Below, one piece after another: positions 18,005-27,790 of a DNA stretch of 64,000 bases. The notes beneath the pieces were generated by a model. That model was given only the letters and a program-made list of their open reading frames with translations. It searched no databases and was not told the origin of the DNA. The stretch spans positions 1 to 64,000 of the forward strand of contig DATNFP010000170.1 of assembly GCA_035606335.1 (NCBI GenBank). Reading direction: 5' to 3'. The position numbers were made by a program, and so were the translations under genes. The first letter of the stretch is position 1. Each line of letters opens with the position of its first letter. Origin of the DNA: DATNFP01 sp035606335. GTDB taxonomy: Bacteria; Bacteroidota; Bacteroidia; Chitinophagales; Chitinophagaceae.

Positions 18005-18176
18005 AGCAAGAGCGAAAGATAATAATATATCAAGGGTTAAAAAAACAAAAATGTAATGGAAGGAGATGGTATGATCTGACAGGCAAATAAAGCTTAACGA
18101 ATTATCTATTTGTTAAAAAAATATGATACAAATATTATTGATAACAGTCTGATTACATAAATGCTGTTGGAATGGC

Positions 18177-18184
18177 TAAATTTG
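18177..18184 (+). promoter_or_regulatory. -7 box for the GH3 gene
   Basis: TAAATTTG, an exact TAnnTTTG match, leaves a leader of roughly 50 bases before the GH3 start. It forms a divergent pair with the dut promoter. Confidence 0.55.
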
Positions 18185-18242
18185 CATAGGTTTGCGGTTT
18201 GAGAAAGAATCACACATTAATAAAAATAGCACTGTTTAGCAA

Positions 18243-19796
18243 ATGGCTTTGTTGGGCAATCTCATAGCTCGTTCATTACAACTTCGAAAAAAATTCATTT
18301 TACCTGTAGGTTCGCCTCAGGCATATCAAAAACATGTATTACGTCAGTTGCTGGAACGCGGTCAATATACCGCCTTTGGCAAACATTACGGATTCGCAGA
18401 TATTTTAAGTGAACAAGTTGATTTTATTTCGGCTTTTAGGAAAAACGTACCTATACACACGTATAGCGAAATGCACAAGCAATGGTGGTATCGCTGCCAA
18501 AACGGCGAGGAAAATGTAAGCTGGCCCGGCAAGGTAAAATACTTTGCACTTAGCTCGGGCACCTCTGAATCCGCCAGTAAGCATATTCCTGTTACGCAGG
18601 ATATGATAAAATCTATTAAAAAAGTAGGCTTTAAGCAGCTATACAGCATGGCCAACTTTAAGATACCGCCGGTAGCTTTCGAGAAGGGTATTTTAATGTT
18701 GGGTGGCACGACTTCACTCTTTGAAAAGGGTGAATACTATGAAGGGGATATGAGCGGTATAAGCGCCAAAAATATGCCCAAATGGATATCCTCGCTGCGA
18801 TACAAGCCTGGGCAAAAAATATCCAAACGACCACGCTGGGAGGATAGGATAAACCTGATAGTACGCAAAGCGCCACAGTGGGATGTAGGAATTGTGTGCG
18901 GTGTGCCTGCATGGGTGCAGATAGTGCTTGAAGAAGTGATAAAGTATCATGGTGTCAAGAATATACACGATATCTGGCCGAACCTAAGCATTTATATACA
19001 TGGTGGAGTAGCTTTTGAACCATATCGTGAAAGCTTTAAAAAGCTATTGGGCAAGCCTATTACCTACATCGAGACCTACATGGCATCAGAAGGGTCTTTT
19101 GGGTTCCAGGCGCGGCCGGGACATGGAATAAAACTTGTATTGAATGCAGGGATCTTTTTCGAATTTATTCCTTTTAGCAAAGAAACATTTGATGAAGATG
19201 GGATGCCTAAACCGGGAGTGAAAACTTACCTGGTGGATGAAGTGGAAGAAGATGTAGACTATGCCGTGATGCTAACCACATGCGCCGGTGCATGGCGATA
19301 CGTGATTGGAGACGTAGTACGATTTACAAATGCAAAAGAATACGAAATAGCTATTGTGGGCCGTACGAAGCAATTCTTAAGTCTTTGCGGAGAGCATATG
19401 TCTGTGGATAATATGAACAAGGCAATAGACACAGTTTCCAAAAAGCTGAACATTACGATCCGTGAATTTGCAGTTTCGGGTTATAAATATAAAAATCTCT
19501 TTGCTCATCGTTGGTATATAGGTTGCGACGATGAATATGCAGATGCCTCTGAAATACGCAAAGTGCTAGATGAAACCCTTAGCCAGATCAACGATGACTA
19601 TGCTGTCGAACGCACTTCCGCATTGAAAGAAATATCTGTCGAAATATTACCGAGCAGTGTATTCTACGATTATCTGCGTGCAAAAGGCAAAGAAGGTGGT
19701 ATGAACAAATTCCCTCGTGTTTTAAAAGCAACACAGCTACAAGATTGGGAAAACTATCTCGGTAAAAACCATATAGAAGTGCTTTCTTCTATTTAG
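18243..19796 (+). CDS. GH3 auxin-responsive-promoter family protein (acyl-amido synthetase-like)
   Basis: 517 residues, about the usual length for bacterial GH3 proteins. The ANL-superfamily ATP loop is LSSGTSESASKHIPVT, followed by LGGTTSLFEKGEYYEGDMSG, the ATP-site YMASEGSFGF, and GRTKQFLSLCGEHMS. In plants GH3 enzymes adenylate carboxylic acids and join them to amino acids; the bacterial substrates are not known. It is transcribed away from dut, and the next gene runs toward it. No biosynthetic cluster surrounds it. Confidence 0.9.
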   Translation: MALLGNLIARSLQLRKKFILPVGSPQAYQKHVLRQLLERGQYTAFGKHYGFADILSEQVDFISAFRKNVPIHTYSEMHKQWWYRCQNGEENVSWPGKVKYFALSSGTSESASKHIPVTQDMIKSIKKVGFKQLYSMANFKIPPVAFEKGILMLGGTTSLFEKGEYYEGDMSGISAKNMPKWISSLRYKPGQKISKRPRWEDRINLIVRKAPQWDVGIVCGVPAWVQIVLEEVIKYHGVKNIHDIWPNLSIYIHGGVAFEPYRESFKKLLGKPITYIETYMASEGSFGFQARPGHGIKLVLNAGIFFEFIPFSKETFDEDGMPKPGVKTYLVDEVEEDVDYAVMLTTCAGAWRYVIGDVVRFTNAKEYEIAIVGRTKQFLSLCGEHMSVDNMNKAIDTVSKKLNITIREFAVSGYKYKNLFAHRWYIGCDDEYADASEIRKVLDETLSQINDDYAVERTSALKEISVEILPSSVFYDYLRAKGKEGGMNKFPRVLKATQLQDWENYLGKNHIEVLSSI

Positions 19797-19810
19797 CTCT
19801 ACTGAATGTT

Positions 19811-20809
19811 TTAGCTTTCCATCAGGCGAATGGTTTCTTCCTCGAGGAGTTGTTTTTTTATGGGCACTACTCCTACCTCCTCGCACACCAAACCACCTGC
19901 TATATTGGATATACCAGCCATCAGGGCTGCGTCCCTACTTATCACATACACAAGTGAAGCAGTAGCTATTACCGTATCACCCGCACCGGAGACGTCGGAG
20001 ATATTCCTGATGTGGGATGGTATCACGGCAGATGAAGTGCCATCATTATAAAAGACACCTTTTTCTGAAAGGGTGATAAATGTAACCTTATGGTGCAATG
20101 CCTCGTTTAGCTGCATATGTACTTCGGTAAGTTCTTTATTATCCGCATCATCAATCTGCAGATGAAGGGCTTCCTGAACTTCTTTCAGGTTCGGCTTGAA
20201 AATGGTTACATCTTTATAGCAAAGAAAATTCTTCTTTTTAGGGTCAACCGCTGTTACAATGCCTATTTCATTACAATGGGCAGTTATACGCCGTATCACA
20301 TTTTCCTTCAGCACTCCTTTATTATAATCTTCAAAAATGAGCACATCAGGTTTTACTCTTTGCAGGAAACGCAACATCATGTCAATAAAAGGATGCTCTT
20401 CTTCCAAAAACAGATCATCGTTAATCTCATCATCGAGACGCATCATTTGCTGATTGCGGCTGATAACGCGGGTTTTAGTTGTAGTAGCTCTTTGCTTGCT
20501 GTGCATCACGAGCTCTGTATCTATACCTGCATCTTTAGCGAGCTGGATAAGCAATTCGCCATCCTTATCATCTCCTATCACACTTGCCAGAGTTACCTTT
20601 GCTCCAAGTGTTCTGCAATTCAATGCCACATTAGCCGCGCCACCCAGCCGACTTTCCCTGCGCTTTAATGCTACAACAGGAACAGGCGCCTCAGGTGATA
20701 TACGTTCTACTTCCCCCCACCAATAATTATCCAGCATCACATCACCAACTACCACCACATGTAATTGTGAGATACCGTCGAATAAGTCTTTCAGTTGTGC
20801 TTTATTCAT
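19811..20809 (-). CDS. rfaE1: D-glycero-beta-D-manno-heptose-7-phosphate kinase
   Basis: 332-residue PfkB/ribokinase-fold kinase. It begins HVVVVGDVMLDNYWWGEVER, has the sugar-binding RLGGAANVALN, the DPKKKNF segment, and the GAGDT anion hole with catalytic Asp. It corresponds to the N-terminal half of HldE and lacks the nucleotidyltransferase half, so a separate RfaE2 is expected elsewhere. It phosphorylates heptose-7-phosphate at C1 for LPS core precursors. Its start overlaps the permease stop by 8 bases. Confidence 0.93.
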   Translation of the reverse strand: MNKAQLKDLFDGISQLHVVVVGDVMLDNYWWGEVERISPEAPVPVVALKRRESRLGGAANVALNCRTLGAKVTLASVIGDDKDGELLIQLAKDAGIDTELVMHSKQRATTTKTRVISRNQQMMRLDDEINDDLFLEEEHPFIDMMLRFLQRVKPDVLIFEDYNKGVLKENVIRRITAHCNEIGIVTAVDPKKKNFLCYKDVTIFKPNLKEVQEALHLQIDDADNKELTEVHMQLNEALHHKVTFITLSEKGVFYNDGTSSAVIPSHIRNISDVSGAGDTVIATASLVYVISRDAALMAGISNIAGGLVCEEVGVVPIKKQLLEEETIRLMES

Positions 20810-22229
20810 TAGCTGCTTTAGCTCGTTTTTCTAAAAAATAATAAATAGGCAAACCGATCAATACGATGATAAGCCCAAAACCTGCATAAGTTCCCTTGTA
20901 TTGTATCACCACTATGCAGATAAATGCTGCCAAAATTATGTATATCAGCGGAATAATAGGATATCCAAACGCTTTATAGGGACGGGGATGATCCGGTAGT
21001 TTCCTGCGAAGCACAAAAATGCCACCGATCGTAAGTATATAAAACACTAATACCGTGAACATGATATAATCCAGCAGGTTGCCATATTGGCCACTGAGAC
21101 ATAATAAAGATGCCCAGATACACTGCATCCATAATGCCTTTGCAGGGACACCATTACGATTAAGCTTTTTGGCAGACGGCAGGAACAGGCCATCATTTGC
21201 CATAGTATAATATACCCTTGCTCCTGATAATATCAAACCATTATTGCAACCAAAAGTAGATACCATGATCATCAATGCTATGATGGTAGTGCCTAACCCA
21301 CCAAATATCTTTAATGCCGCGGCCAATGCTACCCTATCGGAAGGGGCGTTGGCTATTTCTGTTATTGACAAAACATTTATGTACATGAAATTCATTGATA
21401 CGTAGAGTATGGTAACTACAAGCGTACCAATAAACAGGCTTCGGCCTATGTTCTTTTCCGGTCTTTTTATCTCACCGGCTATAAAAGTTACATTGTTCCA
21501 CGCGTCACTTGAAAACAAGGCTCCTATCATGGAAAGCCCCATACAAACTGCCAAACCCGCAGCCGGCAATGTTTGCGTGAATATGGCCCCATTCTCAACT
21601 TTTATATTTTTAGCAAACCATCCATAGTTCCAGTTATCATGCCAAACGTTATGATCTTTTACCAATATAAAACCAAAAACTATCAGCGCCACTATGGCCG
21701 CAACCTTGGCAAAAGTGAAGATAAACTGTATCCATTTACCGCTTTTGATGCCCAACGTATTGAGATACGTCAGTAAAACTATGGTCACGATCGCCAGTAC
21801 CTGGGCGGCAGTGACATGAATATTATTTGTGACGGAAAACAATACATTGCCCTCGCCAAGCTTTGGAGCCAGGTAGCCTGTGAATTTTGCAAAGGCTACT
21901 GCTACCGCTGCAATAGTACCTGTTTGTATCACCGCAAAGAATGCCCATCCATAGAGGAACCCAAACATTTTACCATAAGCCTCACGCAGATATACGTACT
22001 GGCCGCCAGCCTGGGGATACATACCACTAAGCTCGCCATAGCTAAGAGCCGCCGCCAAAGTGATAAACCCGGAAATAAGCCAGACTACGATAAGCCAGCC
22101 TGCACTACCTACATTACGGGCAATATCCGCACTCACGATAAAGATACCGGAGCCTATCATAGAGCCTATGACCAGCAGTGCGCCGTCGAGCAGAGTGAGC
22201 GAGCGATGGAAAGAAGGTTTTGTTTCCAA
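20802..22229 (-). CDS. APC-family amino acid permease
   Basis: 475 residues with twelve predicted membrane helices. The APC helix 1 motif is LLVIGSMIGSGIFIVSADIA and helix 2-3 region shows LSYGELSGMYPQAGGQYVYL. It resembles the heteromeric amino acid transporter light-chain (LAT) branch and probably imports or exchanges neutral amino acids at the inner membrane. It is transcribed ahead of rfaE1, with overlapping frames. Substrate not assigned. Confidence 0.92.
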   Translation of the reverse strand: METKPSFHRSLTLLDGALLVIGSMIGSGIFIVSADIARNVGSAGWLIVVWLISGFITLAAALSYGELSGMYPQAGGQYVYLREAYGKMFGFLYGWAFFAVIQTGTIAAVAVAFAKFTGYLAPKLGEGNVLFSVTNNIHVTAAQVLAIVTIVLLTYLNTLGIKSGKWIQFIFTFAKVAAIVALIVFGFILVKDHNVWHDNWNYGWFAKNIKVENGAIFTQTLPAAGLAVCMGLSMIGALFSSDAWNNVTFIAGEIKRPEKNIGRSLFIGTLVVTILYVSMNFMYINVLSITEIANAPSDRVALAAALKIFGGLGTTIIALMIMVSTFGCNNGLILSGARVYYTMANDGLFLPSAKKLNRNGVPAKALWMQCIWASLLCLSGQYGNLLDYIMFTVLVFYILTIGGIFVLRRKLPDHPRPYKAFGYPIIPLIYIILAAFICIVVIQYKGTYAGFGLIIVLIGLPIYYFLEKRAKAANE

Positions 22230-22258
22230 ATGGGATGATTTTAGAGAAAAATACTACT

Positions 22259-22885
22259 TTATTTATTTTTCGCCTTATCATCCGTGTTTTTCGACAATTG
22301 ATTCATGCCATTTATTACATCCTGGGTGATGTTCAATGTCTTATTTGCAAACAATATGGAACCATTGGCGCCATAAGAAAGGATATAATCGAACTTTTTA
22401 TCTTTATTATAATCTGCAAGAAAATTATCCAGGCGAGTTTTAAGGTCTTTATTAAAATCATCTTGCTCTTTCATCAGTTCTTCCGTGAGCGCCTGCTTGC
22501 GGGCTTCAAGGCTTTGCTGCATCTGGGCCAGTCTTTTTTGAGCAGTTTCATATTCTGCCTGTGTAAGTGTATTTGCCTCCCCTTTGCGTTTTATCTCTTC
22601 GGCATCATTTTGCATTTGCTGGAAAGAACGTTGTAATTCGCCTTCCATTGCGTCCTGGCGTTTTTGAAATTCTGCTTTTTTCGTTTTCAGGTATATATAA
22701 TTGGCTTCTAATGTATCTATATCCACATACGCTATCCTGCCTGCGCCCCCGGTTACCGAGGTAGCAGATGGAGTTTCTTCTACTGTATTGGCTGGAGCAT
22801 TTTTATGGTGAGAAAAATGCATACCAAACAATATTAAAACCCCTATGAACGCCAGTGAGCTAAGAACTACGGAAACATTTTTCAT
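22259..22885 (-). CDS. OmpH/Skp family periplasmic chaperone
   Basis: 208 residues. A single N-terminal hydrophobic segment (signal or anchor) is followed by RIAYVDIDTLEANYIYLKTK, then a long coiled-coil stretch (residues about 75-150) and a conserved tail KFDYILSYGANGSILFANKT typical of Bacteroidota OmpH. Skp-type proteins hold outer-membrane proteins during transit. The gene sits 29 bases before the permease on the same strand and may be the operon's first gene, with a -7 box at 22933-22940. Confidence 0.9.
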   Translation of the reverse strand: MKNVSVVLSSLAFIGVLILFGMHFSHHKNAPANTVEETPSATSVTGGAGRIAYVDIDTLEANYIYLKTKKAEFQKRQDAMEGELQRSFQQMQNDAEEIKRKGEANTLTQAEYETAQKRLAQMQQSLEARKQALTEELMKEQDDFNKDLKTRLDNFLADYNKDKKFDYILSYGANGSILFANKTLNITQDVINGMNQLSKNTDDKAKNK

Positions 22886-22932
22886 TTAAATAATTTGATC
22901 TGTTAATTAAAGATGGTGTAATTAATGAAGTT

Positions 22933-22940
22933 CAAAAGTA
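22933..22940 (-). promoter_or_regulatory. -7 box for the OmpH-permease-rfaE1 operon
   Basis: TACTTTTG on the minus strand matches TAnnTTTG, 47 bases before the OmpH ATG. Confidence 0.5.
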
Positions 22941-22994
22941 ATATCTAAAAGCCTATTTTGTACGTAACTGTTTTCTTAAAATTGTCTTAATACC

Positions 22995-23138
22995 TTCATT
23001 TTCCCGTTTCTGTAAAAATTTCGCTTTTTATGGATTTTGGGGAATTTATTTAGCTAAAATCTTTGATGGTAGCAGATTATGTGCTTTTTTATGATGTAAC
23101 ATCGTGCCGCGCCCATTTCCCATTTATAGCCATTCTTT
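22995..23138 (+). repeat. 144-base dispersed repeat, copy B
   Basis: It shares with 4520-4663 (minus) the blocks CATTT(T/C)CCCGTTTC, TTATGTG(C/T)TTTTT, ATGATGTAACAT and CCATTTCCC(A/G)TTTAT in the same order and spacing. The middle is more diverged. Confidence 0.6.
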
Positions 23139-23358
23139 ATCTACTGCTTTTGAAGCGTTCTGAAAACGCCTTACCTATGAAGGTTTGGCGTATACAAAGT
23201 TTAAAAAGGATTATGGAGATAAAAAAATACAAGTTTTATGACTATGTGAAAAGTGTATAATGACTATAATTAAGCGGAGACGAGGTAACATTTTGATAAT
23301 TTGTAAGTGTAGAAAAATGTTTTACCTTGGTAAAAATTAAACCTTAAAATTAAACCTT

Positions 23359-25296
23359 ATGAAGTCCTCAAACCCAACCTTAACCTCCTTAGGTAAGATC
23401 TGCGCTGTACTCTTTATTTTTCTATCCATTACGGCATGCAAGAAAGAAAAAAATTCGCCACGGCCAAACTCCCCGACTACTCATAATGTCAGCAAATTAG
23501 CATCTGAAATGGTACAAAGCCGACATTATAGCCCCTACTCATTAAAAGTAATACGAAGGGTTAAACAATATCTGGCAACTGTTACCACAAACCAAACTGC
23601 ACAAAGCGCAGGAACCGCTCCTTTGCAAACAAGCAAATTCTATTTGTATTATGCAATACATGCTGGCACGGATCAACAAGCTACAAATCTACAAGCATGG
23701 TATGAAGCCGATTCGACAAGACGTGTTATTCCCGTACCAATTGATAGTATTTGCCTTCATCCGGAAAACTATCCGCAACCAGTAATTGATAATTATTTTG
23801 CTGATCCCCAGGTTTATTATACCGTGGTTCCGATGTCTTCGCCAATTACAGTTGACGTCAACGCAACAATCATAGACACATTATACGTGCCTGGAGAAAC
23901 TGAATCCTTCTTGGATTTTACCAGTCACCTATTGACGGGAAACCTTGACACAGATTTTTTGAACCAGCTACGAACAGAAGACAGCAATGCATACAATGTG
24001 ATAGACACTATGTACGCCAATGGCTATACCCTGGATTTTGACCAGGGTCTCAGAAAAGCCGGCTTTTTTCAAGACATAGGCAATTTTTTAAGTGACATAT
24101 TTCATGATATAGTGAATGCATTGTGGCCAAGCTGGCTATATAAAAAGCCGCAAGGAGTAATTAGCTTCACAGATAATACTTCCGGCTTTGGAGATGAACC
24201 AATAGGAAATTTAAGAGTAAATTTTATAGGCTTTACTATAGCCTCAGCAGTTGCTAGTGATGGAGGATTTTACTCGTGCTCTTCGGGACTTCCACCAGGG
24301 CCAGTGTTTAATTTTAATACTTTTGAATCAAGTAAGGTAAAAGTAAAACAATTCAATACTAGTTCTTCTGCAGTTATTAATACTATAGGAAGTGTTTTAA
24401 AGTGGGCTTTCCCAGCACAAACAAGCCCCAAATTTTTAAATTGGTTTCATGATTTGCCCAGTTATAACTGTAATTATGGTCACGGTACGCAGCAGGCACT
24501 CTGGGGATTGATAATGAATGGCATAGGGCAAGGTGACTGGTATGCATCTACATCACATTATAGCTTAAGGTCATCCACACCTCCCAAGCTTACAGTTATG
24601 GGATATTATCGCAAATCTGCAGCCGGGGGGCTGGGTTCTACACCAATGATGGGATATATTGGAGCGGATGCAGCTGGTCTTACCTGGATGTATAGCTTTC
24701 TTGACGGGATCAGTGGTCCCACAACAGGTTTTTTAGATCTGCCGGATATGATTATTACGCAATCATCAGACCATGCTTATGATACACATAATATGCGAGA
24801 AACCATCTATCATGAGTATGGACATTCACTGCATTACTTTAAAGTCAACGATGCTTTTTGGCAATATAATATAAATGAAAGTATTGTCACGCCTGGGTAT
24901 GGCACATCTGTTACCAGTGCTCCCGGTAATTTCTTTGCTCTTACTGAAGGATGGGCGGATTATATTGGAATGCTATTTGCTTACAACCATTATGGCACTT
25001 ATACTTATACTGACAATGAAGGTCCAGACAATTATTATGGCAATTATCTAGACAATCTGGAATACATCAGATGGTTCAATAATGATTTTATTCCAAGAGG
25101 ACTTTTTTATGACTTGACAGATGATTTTAATCCGAAAGAAGCCAATTTTGATAAAATTAGCGGCTTTCAACCCAAGGATATATATAATACCTTTAATGCA
25201 AATATGACCACAATACAGAAATTTAAACAAACATGGTATTCATTATATCCAAATGTTAACAATGACACTTTATTTCATTATTATAATATATATTAA
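23359..25296 (+). CDS. Zinc metallopeptidase-like lipoprotein
   Basis: 645 residues. The N terminus is a lipoprotein signal ending in LSITACKK (Cys 27 region). The C-terminal third holds a gluzincin-like site: HEYGH at residues 485-489 and EGWAD with the candidate third ligand E530. The first 250 residues include DTLYVPGETESFLDF and a region before a carboxypeptidase-regulatory-like stretch (GNLRVNFIGFTIASAVA). It is likely an outer-membrane-anchored zinc protease, but the family is not one I can name. The next gene, another lipoprotein, follows after 12 bases, so the two probably work together. Confidence 0.78.
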   Translation: MKSSNPTLTSLGKICAVLFIFLSITACKKEKNSPRPNSPTTHNVSKLASEMVQSRHYSPYSLKVIRRVKQYLATVTTNQTAQSAGTAPLQTSKFYLYYAIHAGTDQQATNLQAWYEADSTRRVIPVPIDSICLHPENYPQPVIDNYFADPQVYYTVVPMSSPITVDVNATIIDTLYVPGETESFLDFTSHLLTGNLDTDFLNQLRTEDSNAYNVIDTMYANGYTLDFDQGLRKAGFFQDIGNFLSDIFHDIVNALWPSWLYKKPQGVISFTDNTSGFGDEPIGNLRVNFIGFTIASAVASDGGFYSCSSGLPPGPVFNFNTFESSKVKVKQFNTSSSAVINTIGSVLKWAFPAQTSPKFLNWFHDLPSYNCNYGHGTQQALWGLIMNGIGQGDWYASTSHYSLRSSTPPKLTVMGYYRKSAAGGLGSTPMMGYIGADAAGLTWMYSFLDGISGPTTGFLDLPDMIITQSSDHAYDTHNMRETIYHEYGHSLHYFKVNDAFWQYNINESIVTPGYGTSVTSAPGNFFALTEGWADYIGMLFAYNHYGTYTYTDNEGPDNYYGNYLDNLEYIRWFNNDFIPRGLFYDLTDDFNPKEANFDKISGFQPKDIYNTFNANMTTIQKFKQTWYSLYPNVNNDTLFHYYNIY

Positions 25297-25308
25297 TTGA
25301 CAATAATC

Positions 25309-25917
25309 ATGAGGATCTTTTTGTCTTTAATATTCATACTAGTTGTTGTCGCAGGTTGTGAACCCAAATCGCCTGATCCTTATTTAAATCCATCCTTTCC
25401 AGACGCTACATTCAACTTTAGTGTTTATCCGGAGGATAGTGTATTGCATGTAGGTGATACAATCACATTTTCAGCAGCTATTGGCAATACATTTGGCAAC
25501 ACTGTTTTAACTGATGGCAGCATCAATCTTGGTCTTGATTTTGGAGGCAGCAATCATATTCCAATAATTGATTCATTGGGTAATTTTTCATGTTATAATG
25601 GTGAGCAATATACTTTGATTTCGTATGCTGGTACTCCATACTTTGGAACACATATTCCATCACCATTATCGGCATATAACATTAGTTTGGAGAACGATTC
25701 ATTTAAGATAAAATTCAGTTTTGTAATGCTCAAAAAAGGATTGTATGAGTTCTCTCTTGATGCCGGATCATTAACGAGCAGCAAAGGCAAAACAGGAATA
25801 GATGGTGTTTTTAACGTAATGAACCATCACTGGAATTTTTTCCAAGTGCCTGGCATAGATACACCAATGGTTGGCACGTATCCATATAATAGTGTTTATT
25901 TCTTTGCTGTAGAGTAA
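25309..25917 (+). CDS. Uncharacterised lipoprotein
   Basis: 202 residues from ATG 25309. The signal peptide MRIFLSLIFILVVVAGC ends in a lipobox. The mature part is all-beta looking (DSVLHVGDTITFSAAIGN, FKIKFSFVMLKKGLYEFSLD), resembling an Ig-like or DUF-type surface domain. No family recognised. It is co-directional with and close behind the metallopeptidase-like gene, suggesting one transcript ending at the hairpin at 25950-25977. Confidence 0.75.
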   Translation: MRIFLSLIFILVVVAGCEPKSPDPYLNPSFPDATFNFSVYPEDSVLHVGDTITFSAAIGNTFGNTVLTDGSINLGLDFGGSNHIPIIDSLGNFSCYNGEQYTLISYAGTPYFGTHIPSPLSAYNISLENDSFKIKFSFVMLKKGLYEFSLDAGSLTSSKGKTGIDGVFNVMNHHWNFFQVPGIDTPMVGTYPYNSVYFFAVE

Positions 25918-25949
25918 TGTTTGATAGTTTCGAAATAATGTATGCTATC

Positions 25950-25982
25950 AGAAAGGGATTCGATTGAATCCCTTTCTATATT
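25950..25982 (+). terminator. Strong hairpin after the lipoprotein pair
   Basis: AGAAAGGGATTC (25950-25961), loop GATT, GAATCCCTTTCT (25966-25977): a perfect 12-bp stem 33 bases after the stop. The T tract is weak (TCTATATT), so termination is likely but not certain. Confidence 0.65.
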
Positions 25983-25993
25983 AATTAAGGATA

Positions 25994-26032
25994 AAGAAAG
26001 AGAAAGGCTATGGCTCGTTCAGGATGACAATA
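25994..26032 (+). repeat. Dispersed intergenic repeat, partial copy
   Basis: Contains the shared right end CGTTCAGGATGACAAT of the repeat family also found at 4331, 29453 and 33389. The left part is diverged. Confidence 0.4.
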
Positions 26033-26100
26033 TGTTAGCAGGATAAAAGATAAAAAAATAACAATGTTCTATGACGAACGTCATTCCTTAAAGGTAAATG

Positions 26101-27081
26101 CTACGCTATTGTCAGCTCTTTATTGTATTTGCCTTTGTATTCCATTGGTGACAATCCTGTTACTTTTTTAAATACGCTTCTGAAAGCTTTAATGTCGGAA
26201 TAACCCACTTCGTACATTACTTCATTTATATTTTTAGTGCTTATTTCCAATTGCTTTTTGGCTGCTTCTATTTTCACTCTTTGTATATATTCAATCGGCG
26301 TATTATTAGTGGCTTTCTTAAACCGCCTTTCAAAGTGACGTTTACCGATAGCAAATTTTATTGCAAGACCTTCTACAGATATTTTTTCTGTTACATTGCT
26401 CTCAATAAATTCCTGTGCCAGCTTTATAGGCTCGTCCTCATGTTTCTTTTGCCCGTTAAACATCATAAATGGCGACTGGCTCTTTCTATCTATTTCCAGC
26501 GCGTAAACTTTGGATGCCATGATAGCGATCTCGCGACCAGCATATTTTTCTACAAGGTGCAGCATTAAATTCCAATACGATGTTGCTCCACCGCTTGAAT
26601 AAAGTCCTTGCTGTTCTGTAACTATTCGTCCATCTACAAGGGTTACTTCCGGGAACATCTCCCTGAACAAGCTGGCTGTCAACCAATGGCTGGAACATTC
26701 TTTCCCATTCAGCAAGCCGGTTGATGCCAAAAGGAATGCGCCGATACACAAACTCGCAACTTCAGCTCCCTTATTATATTGCTTTACTATCCAGGGAAGG
26801 AAGTCTTTATTTTTCCTGATACCCTCCTGCACATCTCCACTAAGAGGAGGTATAATAACAAGATCAGTTTTTTTCAGGTCATTCAACAGCACATCTATCT
26901 GTACTGTAAACACACCGCTTGTAAGCTTCACATTTTTTGTAAGACCAACAAGTTGCACTTTGAATACCGCAGGCTTACCGGTGGCTTGCAAGAATTCATT
27001 TGCACCATTGAACATAGTAAATGCATCGACTACGGCCGGTGAAACCGCATTGTTTGGAACTAAAATTGCAACATGCCTCAT
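26101..27081 (-). CDS. GlxA-type transcriptional regulator (DJ-1/PfpI + AraC)
   Basis: 326 residues. The N-terminal ThiJ/PfpI-like domain (residues 1 to about 190) has the nucleophile-elbow-like SLCIGAFLLASTGLLNG. The C-terminal AraC domain has two helix-turn-helix units (VEGLAIKFAIGKRHFERRFK and INEVMYEVGYSDIKAFRSVF). Regulators of this group control amidase, carnitine or stress genes. It is transcribed divergently from the DoxX gene at 27266 and is a good candidate for its regulator. Confidence 0.92.
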   Translation of the reverse strand: MRHVAILVPNNAVSPAVVDAFTMFNGANEFLQATGKPAVFKVQLVGLTKNVKLTSGVFTVQIDVLLNDLKKTDLVIIPPLSGDVQEGIRKNKDFLPWIVKQYNKGAEVASLCIGAFLLASTGLLNGKECSSHWLTASLFREMFPEVTLVDGRIVTEQQGLYSSGGATSYWNLMLHLVEKYAGREIAIMASKVYALEIDRKSQSPFMMFNGQKKHEDEPIKLAQEFIESNVTEKISVEGLAIKFAIGKRHFERRFKKATNNTPIEYIQRVKIEAAKKQLEISTKNINEVMYEVGYSDIKAFRSVFKKVTGLSPMEYKGKYNKELTIA

Positions 27082-27219
27082 AACTAAAACACTGTTTTAA
27101 AATACTTATCAGTACTAAGTAAAATTCATTTCTTATTACTATAAAGATACAAAATCAGAATGTCGCCAACAACCCTCAACTTGTCTCCTTCGCACCCGCT
27201 CTGTTACTGATGCTCCATA

Positions 27220-27227
27220 TACTTTTG
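27220..27227 (+). promoter_or_regulatory. -7 box for the DoxX gene
   Basis: TACTTTTG, an exact TAnnTTTG match, 38 bases before the ATG at 27266. Confidence 0.55.
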
Positions 27228-27265
27228 TATTGCAATCTTAATCGTAACATTAAAAACTTAAAAAA

Positions 27266-27739
27266 ATGAAAAAGACTAAAGTTCTCTATTGGGTTTTCAC
27301 AGGTTTGTTCTCCTTCTTAATGTTTGGCTCAGCAATACCTGACATCTTTTCATCTGCTGTTGCTGTAAAAGGCATGCACGATGGCCTTGGCTATCCGACT
27401 TACTTTATACCATTTATCGGAACTGCCAAATTATTAGGCGTAATAGCCATCCTGACTCCAGGCCACGCACGCTTTAAAGAATGGGCCTTTGCCGGTCTGT
27501 TATTTGACCTTATTGGGGCTACCTATTCCATTATATGCTCAGGCCAACCTGCACCTAACTGGCTGTTCATGATACTACCTCTTACCATAGCGTTCACTTC
27601 TTACTTCCTGCACCACAAATTGCTGAGATCAAAGGCACAGAAACGCAACGCGATCAACACAGAGAGGGCAACAATTGTTGTAAGCGCCACAGTAAAAGAA
27701 AGCGCCAGGACTGCAGCAGCAGAGGCAACTGTAGCATAA
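27266..27739 (+). CDS. DoxX family membrane protein
   Basis: 157 residues with four predicted membrane helices. It is a clear paralogue of the protein at 48262-48669: shared blocks are FGSAIP/LGSAIP, GYPTYFIPFIGTAKLLG and RFKEWAFAGLLFDL. Unlike that paralogue it ends in a roughly 30-residue Ala/Thr/Val-rich tail (VVSATVKESARTAAAEATVA) of no known function. DoxX-like proteins are tied to redox or stress adaptation. It is followed after 51 bases by the DHFR-like gene. Confidence 0.88.
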   Translation: MKKTKVLYWVFTGLFSFLMFGSAIPDIFSSAVAVKGMHDGLGYPTYFIPFIGTAKLLGVIAILTPGHARFKEWAFAGLLFDLIGATYSIICSGQPAPNWLFMILPLTIAFTSYFLHHKLLRSKAQKRNAINTERATIVVSATVKESARTAAAEATVA

Positions 27740-27790
27740 TGCATTGCATATGGAGCAAAAGATGTTTTTATGCTGTAAATAAAGATAAAA

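Larger units (their letters stand above)
22886..23358. other. 473-base gap with promoter and dispersed repeat, no gene
   Basis: Between the divergent OmpH and metallopeptidase genes lie the OmpH promoter box, the 144-base repeat copy B (22995-23138), and an AT-rich stretch before the next start. A short frame at 23063-23260 reads through the repeat and matches the peptide read from copy A, which reflects the DNA repeat and not a gene. Confidence 0.55.

Noticed and set aside
23063..23260. Small plus-strand protein similar to a minus-strand frame at 4514-4708
   Set aside because: The similarity is explained by the shared 144-base DNA repeat; the frames have no other gene-like properties.
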